Positions 23,944 to 30,378 of a stretch of DNA of 30,378 nt are shown in pieces. A model generated the notes under the pieces. That model ran no database searches. It was not told where the DNA came from and saw only the letters and a list, made by a program, of their open reading frames with translations. The DNA comes from an uncultured Lachnobacterium sp. (GTDB lineage: Bacteria; Bacillota; Clostridia; Lachnospirales; Lachnospiraceae). Positions within the stretch are counted from its first letter, which is position 1. The number at the start of each line of letters is the position of its first letter. The translations under genes and the position numbers were made by a program. Location of the stretch: positions 1 to 30,378 of the forward strand of contig URQG01000003.1 in the NCBI GenBank assembly GCA_900549895.1, written 5' to 3'.

Positions 23944-24573
23944 ATGGCAAAAGTAGTAGTTATGGATCACCCGCTGATTCAGCACAAGATTGGTATTATG
24001 AGAAGAACCGACACAGGTTCTAAGGAGTTCCGTACATTGGTAAGTGAGGTAGCGATGCTTGAGTGCTACGAGGCGACAAGAGATCTTGAACTTACCGACG
24101 TTGAGATCGAGACTCCAATCTGCAAGACAACCGTGAAAGAATTAAAAGGAAAGAAACTTGCTGTGGTTCCGATTCTGCGTGCAGGACTTGGAATGGTAGA
24201 GGGAATGCTTGAGATGATTCCTGCAGCCAAGGTTGGACACATCGGCTTATACCGTGATCCTGAGACCGCTGAACCGATTGAGTATTACTGCAAGCTTCCT
24301 GCTGACTGTGCAAACCGTGAGGTATTCGTAGTTGATCCTATGCTGGCAACCGGCGGATCTGCAGTGGCAGCACTTCAGATGCTCAAGGAAAAAGGCGTTA
24401 AGAATATCCGTTTTATGTGCATTATCGCAGCTCCGGAAGGCGTTAAGCGTCTGCAGGAAGCGCATCCGGATGTTGATCTCTTTATCGGTGCACTCGATGA
24501 GAGACTGAACGAGAAGAAGTACATCGTTCCGGGACTCGGAGATGCAGGAGATCGTATTTTCGGTACAAAATAA
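23944..24573 (+). CDS. upp: Uracil phosphoribosyltransferase
   Basis: A 209-residue enzyme of pyrimidine salvage: uracil + PRPP gives UMP. Visible motifs are PILRAGLGM (76-84), the PRPP loop [11 protein letters not shown] (129-139) and the C-terminal uracil-binding stretch [12 protein letters not shown]. Length and motifs are standard. AAGGAG precedes the ATG, and the gene starts 2 bases after the YwlE-like stop, so they share a transcript. upp immediately upstream of the ATP synthase region is a common Firmicutes arrangement. Confidence 0.97.
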   Translation: MAKVVVMDHPLIQHKIGIMRRTDTGSKEFRTLVSEVAMLECYEATRDLELTDVEIETPICKTTVKELKGKKLAVVPILRAGLGMVEGMLEMIPAAKVGHIGLYRDPETAEPIEYYCKLPADCANREVFVVDPMLATGGSAVAALQMLKEKGVKNIRFMCIIAAPEGVKRLQEAHPDVDLFIGALDERLNEKKYIVPGLGDAGDRIFGTK

Positions 24574-24607
24574 TGCTTCAGGTTTTCGGCAAAAGAGGTG
24601 ACAGACG

Positions 24608-25087
24608 ATGAGCACAAAGAGACAGGATTATATCAGTTGGGACGAATATTTCATGGGCATTGCAATGCTTTCAGCAATGCGCTCGAAGGACCCGAATACC
24701 CAGGTGGGAGCCTGTATCGTAAGCTCCGAGCACAAGATCCTTTCGATGGGTTACAACGGATTTCCGACCGGATGCTCGGATGATGAATTTCCGTGGGTGC
24801 GTGAGGGGGAGGATAACAAATACTTCTACACGACACACAGTGAGTTGAACGCCATCTTGAATTACCGCGGCGGAAGTCTTGAGGGCGCAAGCATTTATGT
24901 AACGCTTTTTCCGTGTAACGAATGTGCCAAGGCGATCATTCAGTCGGGCATCCGCGAGGTTGTCTACGACAGCGACAAGTATGCGGATACACCATCCGTG
25001 ATGGCGTCAAAGAAAATGATGAAGGCAGCGGGACTGACCGTGCGCCGCTACGAGCACACGCAACGTGATGTGCAGCTTGAACTTTAA
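24608..25087 (+). CDS. dCMP deaminase (ComEB-like)
   Basis: A 159-residue zinc-dependent cytidine/deoxycytidylate deaminase. The zinc site is His77-x-Glu79 (THSEL) with Cys103 and Cys106 in FPCNEC; Glu79 is the proton shuttle. Family members convert dCMP to dUMP for thymidylate synthesis, which fits the adjacent upp in pyrimidine metabolism. AAGAGGTGA lies before the ATG. It is the last gene of the sua5-upp unit; a terminator follows at 25115. Other deaminases share the fold, but the length and N-terminal WDEYFMGIA pattern favour dCMP deaminase. Confidence 0.9.
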   Translation: MSTKRQDYISWDEYFMGIAMLSAMRSKDPNTQVGACIVSSEHKILSMGYNGFPTGCSDDEFPWVREGEDNKYFYTTHSELNAILNYRGGSLEGASIYVTLFPCNECAKAIIQSGIREVVYDSDKYADTPSVMASKKMMKAAGLTVRRYEHTQRDVQLEL

Positions 25088-25114
25088 AGAACGGAATAGA
25101 TGATGTATAAAATG

Positions 25115-25162
25115 ATACCACACGATGGATAATGAAATTGAGTCTGTCGTGTGGTATTTTTT
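25115..25162 (+). terminator. Intrinsic terminator after dCMP deaminase
   Basis: An 11-bp stem ATACCACACGA (25115-25125) / TCGTGTGGTAT (25147-25157) is followed by TTTTTT. It separates the pyrimidine-salvage unit from the ATP synthase operon. Confidence 0.88.
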
Positions 25163-25203
25163 CCCATAAGTGACAAATTTGTTAATGAATTAACGTAATT
25201 TTA

Positions 25204-25231
25204 TGGACAAACTTCCTAAAAATGTTATAAT
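25204..25231 (+). promoter_or_regulatory. Promoter of the ATP synthase operon
   Basis: TGGACA (25204-25209), 16 bp, TATAAT (25226-25231), followed by about 50 nt of leader to the atpZ start. It lies inside a longer reading frame beginning at 25203, which argues against that start. Confidence 0.7.
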
Positions 25232-25286
25232 GGGCGTAGGCAATCGGTCATCGATAGATGCACTGCGAAAATACAAAAGGAGCGCA

Positions 25287-25538
25287 ATGAAAAAAGATAA
25301 CAGACAGGTCATGAACGCACTGGTATTGGTGTTTCAGTTCGGAATCAATATGGTAGTCCCCATTTTTTTATGTTGTATGGTGGGCATCTGGATCGGAAAC
25401 AAAACCGGGATTTCGTGGATGATGATACCATTCTTTTTTGTCGGTGCGCTGGCAGGGTTTAACAATATTTATAAGATGGCGAGGAAGCTGATCGACAAAG
25501 ACAGCAAGGATGATAAACATGTTAAGAAGGATGAATGA
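25287..25538 (+). CDS. atpZ: AtpZ/AtpI family protein
   Basis: An 83-residue membrane protein with two hydrophobic segments (about 10-34 and 37-60) and a Lys/Asp-rich tail. Small two-TM proteins of this family precede ATP synthase operons in Firmicutes and have been linked to Mg2+ or Ca2+ handling and c-ring assembly together with AtpI. I chose ATG 25287 because AAAGGAG lies just upstream and the operon promoter lies inside the longer frame from 25203. It overlaps the next gene by 20 bp. Confidence 0.75.
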   Translation: MKKDNRQVMNALVLVFQFGINMVVPIFLCCMVGIWIGNKTGISWMMIPFFFVGALAGFNNIYKMARKLIDKDSKDDKHVKKDE

Positions 25539-25962
25539 AGCTTTGCCGGGACTTGTGGTGACGATCCTGTTATACGGACTCGTCCTTGAACTGGCAGGTG
25601 TGTGGTTTGTCGAAGACAAGATGAAGTATTCGATCGGACTATGGTACGGTGTCGCGATCGCTGTGGGGCTCGCTATCAATCTGGCGATGGTGATCTTTGA
25701 TGCAGTGGCAATGGGCGACAGTGAACATGCCAATCGCAGAATTATCGCAAAATCCATTTTGCGTTATGTTGTTGTGGTAGTTCTGTTTTTTATATTGGGC
25801 TATTTTAATTTCGGAAATCTGTTTATGGCTTTTGTCGGTGTCCTGGGACTTAAGGTGAGTGCTTACCTTCAGGGACTGATCGAAAAAGTGCGGCATAAGC
25901 GGAGTGGAAGAAGTGATGCATCTTCAGCCGGAATATTAAGTGACTATGAGGGCACGAAGTAG
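25519..25962 (+). CDS. atpI: ATP synthase subunit I
   Basis: A 147-residue membrane protein with four hydrophobic stretches and a basic C-terminus, in the usual place of AtpI, the assembly factor that helps insert c subunits into a ring. ATG 25519 has AAGGA 8 nt upstream; ATG 25510 (inside that site) and 25531 are alternatives. The family is poorly conserved, so the call rests on topology, length and position directly before atpB. Confidence 0.75.
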   Translation: MLRRMNEALPGLVVTILLYGLVLELAGVWFVEDKMKYSIGLWYGVAIAVGLAINLAMVIFDAVAMGDSEHANRRIIAKSILRYVVVVVLFFILGYFNFGNLFMAFVGVLGLKVSAYLQGLIEKVRHKRSGRSDASSAGILSDYEGTK

Positions 25963-25996
25963 TTACAAATAGTAAATTAAATAAGGAGGTGACTAT

Positions 25997-26719
25997 GTGA
26001 ATCAAGGAATTTTATTGTCAGCCGATATTGATTTTATGATTCATGGAATCTTTCAGGTGGAAGTATTCGGACAGAAAGTCTGGATTACGACCAGCCACGC
26101 ATGTATTCTGATCGTTATGGCACTCATGCTGATCTTTGCGATCGTTGCGAACCGCAAGATGAAGCATGCAACGGATAAGCCGGATGCATTCCAGAATGTC
26201 ATAGAGCTGATCGTGGAAATGCTGGATGGCATGGTGGCAAGCACCATGGGCAAGTGGGCACCGAAGTTTGTGAATTATATCAGTACGATCTTTATCTTCA
26301 TACTGATGAGCAATATTTCCGGACTTGTGGGACTTCGTCCTCCAACAGCCGACTACGGCACAACATTTGCGTTAGCGCTGATCACATTCTTTATGATTCG
26401 GGTCTGCAAAGTTAAGCATCAAAGCGCAAAACAAATTTGGGAAGGTGTATGTTCGCCTTTACCACCGTGGCTTCCGATCTGGGCGCCAATCAACGTTATC
26501 AGCGAGATCGCAATTCCGATTTCCCTGTCGCTGCGTTTGTTTGCAAACGTGCTCTCAGGAACGGTAATTATGGCGCTGGTATATGGTCTTCTCGGAGGAA
26601 TCGCTGTCGTATGGCCGGCAGCGCTGCATGTGTACTTTGACTTGTTCTCCGGAGCAATTCAGACATATGTATTCTGTATGTTGACCATGACTTATGTATC
26701 ACAGGCATGTGATGGATGA
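25997..26719 (+). CDS. atpB: ATP synthase F0 subunit a
   Basis: A 240-residue membrane subunit of the F0 stator that forms the ion half-channels next to the c-ring. The essential Arg180 is in SLSLRLFANVLSG, the equivalent of E. coli Arg210, and the surrounding helix is well conserved. The GTG start at 25997 follows AAGGAGGTGA; the ATG two bases earlier runs straight into TGA and cannot be used. The gene ends at the start of the first modular hairpin element, whose first arm overlaps the stop codon. Confidence 0.93.
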   Translation: MNQGILLSADIDFMIHGIFQVEVFGQKVWITTSHACILIVMALMLIFAIVANRKMKHATDKPDAFQNVIELIVEMLDGMVASTMGKWAPKFVNYISTIFIFILMSNISGLVGLRPPTADYGTTFALALITFFMIRVCKVKHQSAKQIWEGVCSPLPPWLPIWAPINVISEIAIPISLSLRLFANVLSGTVIMALVYGLLGGIAVVWPAALHVYFDLFSGAIQTYVFCMLTMTYVSQACDG

Positions 26720-26816
26720 CGTGCATCTTCGATGCATGTCCTACGCACATCGCTATTTGCGTAGCAAATTTTTTTATGCGATGTGCTCCTTAAAACGTAC
26801 TTCTGCGAAGTACGTC
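26718..26816. repeat. Modular hairpin element A in atpB-atpE spacer
   Basis: A 23-nt hairpin (26718-26740: GACGTGCATC-TTC-GATGCATGTC), a 53-nt core (26741-26793) and another 23-nt hairpin (26794-26816: AACGTACTTC-TGC-GAAGTACGTC). The core has outer arms GCACATCGC (26745-26753) / GCGATGTGC (26778-26786), an inner ATTTGC-GTA-GCAAAT hairpin, a T-run and the end TCCTTA. Same plan as elements B and C. Confidence 0.85.
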
Positions 26817-26823
26817 CCCAAAG

Positions 26824-26917
26824 GCGATACATCAAAGATGTACCGCATCGTACATCGCATTCGCGAAGCAAATTTTTTATGCGATGTGCTCCTTACAGTA
26901 CAGAATGGTTGTGCTGT
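26824..26917. repeat. Modular hairpin element B in atpB-atpE spacer
   Basis: A 23-nt hairpin (26824-26846: GCGATACATC-AAA-GATGTACCGC, one mismatch), a 48-nt core with ACATCGCA (26852-26859) / TGCGATGT (26880-26887), inner TTCGCGAA and a T-run, then a 23-nt hairpin (26895-26917: ACAGTACAGA-ATG-GTTGTGCTGT, paired over the outer 7 bp with one G-T). The core is nearly identical to that of element C. Confidence 0.82.
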
Positions 26918-26935
26918 TAACGAAAAAGATCTTAA

Positions 26936-27211
<276 letters not shown>

Positions 27212-27212
27212 T

Positions 27213-27308
27213 GAGACACATAGAAGATGTGTCTCCTACGTACATCGCATTCGCGAAGCGAATCTTTCATGCGATGTGCTCCTTACAGACACATGGAAAA
27301 TGTGTCTG
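27213..27308. repeat. Modular hairpin element C in atpE-atpF spacer
   Basis: A 23-nt hairpin (27213-27235: GAGACACATA-GAA-GATGTGTCTC), a 50-nt core with ACATCGCA (27242-27249) / TGCGATGT (27270-27277) and inner ATTCGC-GAA-GCGAAT, then a 23-nt hairpin (27286-27308: CAGACACATG-GAA-AATGTGTCTG). The two flanking hairpins are alike but differ by a compensating G-C to C-G swap at the stem base. It begins 2 bases after the atpE stop. Confidence 0.87.
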
Positions 27309-27341
27309 ATGAAGCAAAGAAGGAAAGGAGAGTAAAAGAGA

Positions 27342-27856
27342 TTGTTAGCTGAACAGACATTTTTATTCAATCTTGACGCACAGTTGCTCTTCGATACAGC
27401 TTTATTGGCAATCGCCGTATTTTTCCTTGTGCTTGCCATGTCATATCTGCTTTTTAACCCGGCACGTAAGATGCTGAAGGACAGACAGGAGCGGATCTCA
27501 AACGACATTGACAGTGCGAAGGAAGACAAAGAGAGTGCCGCAGCTTTAAAGGCTGAATACGAGGCAAAACTCAAAGAAGTTGACAAGGAGGCAGAGGGAA
27601 TTCTTGCCGAAGCAAGACAGAAGGCAATGAAGAACCAGGCCAAGATGATTGACGAAGCAAAAGAAGAGGCCTCGCGCATCGTAAAGAGAGCGCAGGAGGA
27701 AGCTGAGCTTGAGAAAAAGCATGCTATGGATGATATGAAGCAGGAAATGATCACGGTTGCTGCTATGATGGCACAGAAGGTAGTTGCCGCTTCCATCGAT
27801 ACCAACATCCAGAGCACACTGGTAGATGAGACATTGAAAGAGATGGGTGAATCGAC

Positions 27857-27869
<13 letters not shown>
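27342..27869 (+). CDS. atpF: ATP synthase F0 subunit b
   Basis: A 175-residue peripheral-stalk subunit: one N-terminal transmembrane helix (about 15-40) then a long charged helix rich in Lys, Glu and Ala that dimerises and binds delta. The TTG start at 27342 has AAAGGAG (27324-27330) upstream; no ATG fits. The end overlaps atpH by 13 bp, which supports coupled translation. Confidence 0.93.
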
Positions 27870-29925
<2,056 letters not shown>

Positions 29926-29948
29926 TGGCAGAAAGTAGGTGATAAGAC

Positions 29949-30378
29949 ATGGCCTCAATGAGAGACATAAAGCGAAGAAAAAGCAGCATACAGAGTACGC
30001 AGCAGATCACCAAAGCCATGAAGCTTGTTTCTACCGTTAAGTTACAGAAAGCCAAGAACCGTGCCGAGCAGACCGATCCGTATTTCAACTATATGTATAA
30101 GACGGTGAGTTCCATGCTCGCACGAAGCGGCAATATCAATCACCCGTATCTGACCGCCGGCGATTCTAAGAAGAAAGCCGTGGTTGTCATTACCTCGAAC
30201 CGGGGACTTGCGGGTGGATACAATTCCAACATCGTAAAGCTGATCACAGGCGGAGATTTCAACAAAGAAGACTTGGATATCTACGCAGTCGGCGGCAAAG
30301 GTGCAGAGGCATTGGAGCGGAGAGGCTACCATATCGCGGATCTTGAGACCGAGATGATGGAAGCACCGACGTATCCGG
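29949..30378 (+). CDS. atpG: ATP synthase F1 subunit gamma, 5' part
   Basis: The first 143 codons of the central rotor shaft subunit; the gene runs off the window. The start MASMRDIKRRKSSIQSTQQI and the ITKAMKLVSTVKLQKA segment are typical of the N-terminal gamma helix, and VVVITSNRGLAGGYNSNI is the conserved Rossmann-like core. TAGGTGAT lies before ATG 29949, 23 bp after atpA. atpD and atpC are expected just outside the window. Confidence 0.95.
   Translation, partial: MASMRDIKRRKSSIQSTQQITKAMKLVSTVKLQKAKNRAEQTDPYFNYMYKTVSSMLARSGNINHPYLTAGDSKKKAVVVITSNRGLAGGYNSNIVKLITGGDFNKEDLDIYAVGGKGAEALERRGYHIADLETEMMEAPTYP

Noticed and set aside
25203..25286. Longer start for atpZ
   Set aside because: The operon -35 and -10 lie inside it and AAAGGAG precedes ATG 25287.

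Overview
The window looks like a chromosomal segment of a Gram-positive, anaerobic clostridial bacterium, most likely Lachnospiraceae. The grounds are strong AAGGAGG ribosome binding sites with ATG, GTG and TTG starts, the order sua5-ywlE-like-upp-dCMP deaminase-atp (a variant of the Bacillus ywlC-ywlE-upp-atp block), a sodium-type ATP synthase c subunit, and dense clostridial regulators. Genus is not resolvable by eye. No rRNA, tRNA, CRISPR array, phage gene or transposase was seen.

Layout. 1-3541: two tandem GH13 alpha-glucosidases whose specificity residues differ (Val versus Ala after the nucleophile). 3665-6490: a secreted protein of unknown function and a divergent BmrR-like MerR regulator; a 19-bp-spacer MerR promoter points at the secreted gene. 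6555-8783: an NSS (SNF) sodium-coupled amino acid transporter divergent from a membrane-tethered XRE regulator. 8867-10790: an OmpR-type two-component pair. 11213-13054: a secreted GH25 lysozyme with FN3-like repeats, behind a leader that ends in an intrinsic terminator.

13187-20437 is the most interesting block: two adjacent transcription units for catabolism of an amino acid or amino-acid derivative. The first encodes a four-polypeptide flavin/iron-sulfur dehydrogenase (2Fe-2S protein, FAD/NAD protein fused to a 2[4Fe-4S] ferredoxin, BFD-like 2Fe-2S protein, DAO-type FAD subunit). The second encodes an ornithine-cyclodeaminase-family enzyme, an AraC regulator, a PII-like protein with an altered T-loop and an APC permease. 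Both units are preceded by the same 22-bp sequence and by a leader terminator opening with the same 13 bases, which suggests joint control.

20438-22333 carries a MerR/coiled-coil gene between two copies of a ~258-bp palindromic repeat. The second copy lies in the middle of a 547-bp imperfect inverted repeat with perfect 21-bp ends. 22334-25087: sua5/ywlC, a YwlE-like protein lacking the catalytic Cys, upp and a dCMP deaminase. 25287-30378: the ATP synthase operon atpZ-atpI-atpB-atpE-atpF-atpH-atpA-atpG (atpG cut by the window end). atpE is bracketed by unusual modular hairpin elements built from 23-nt hairpins with covarying stems around a ~50-nt core.
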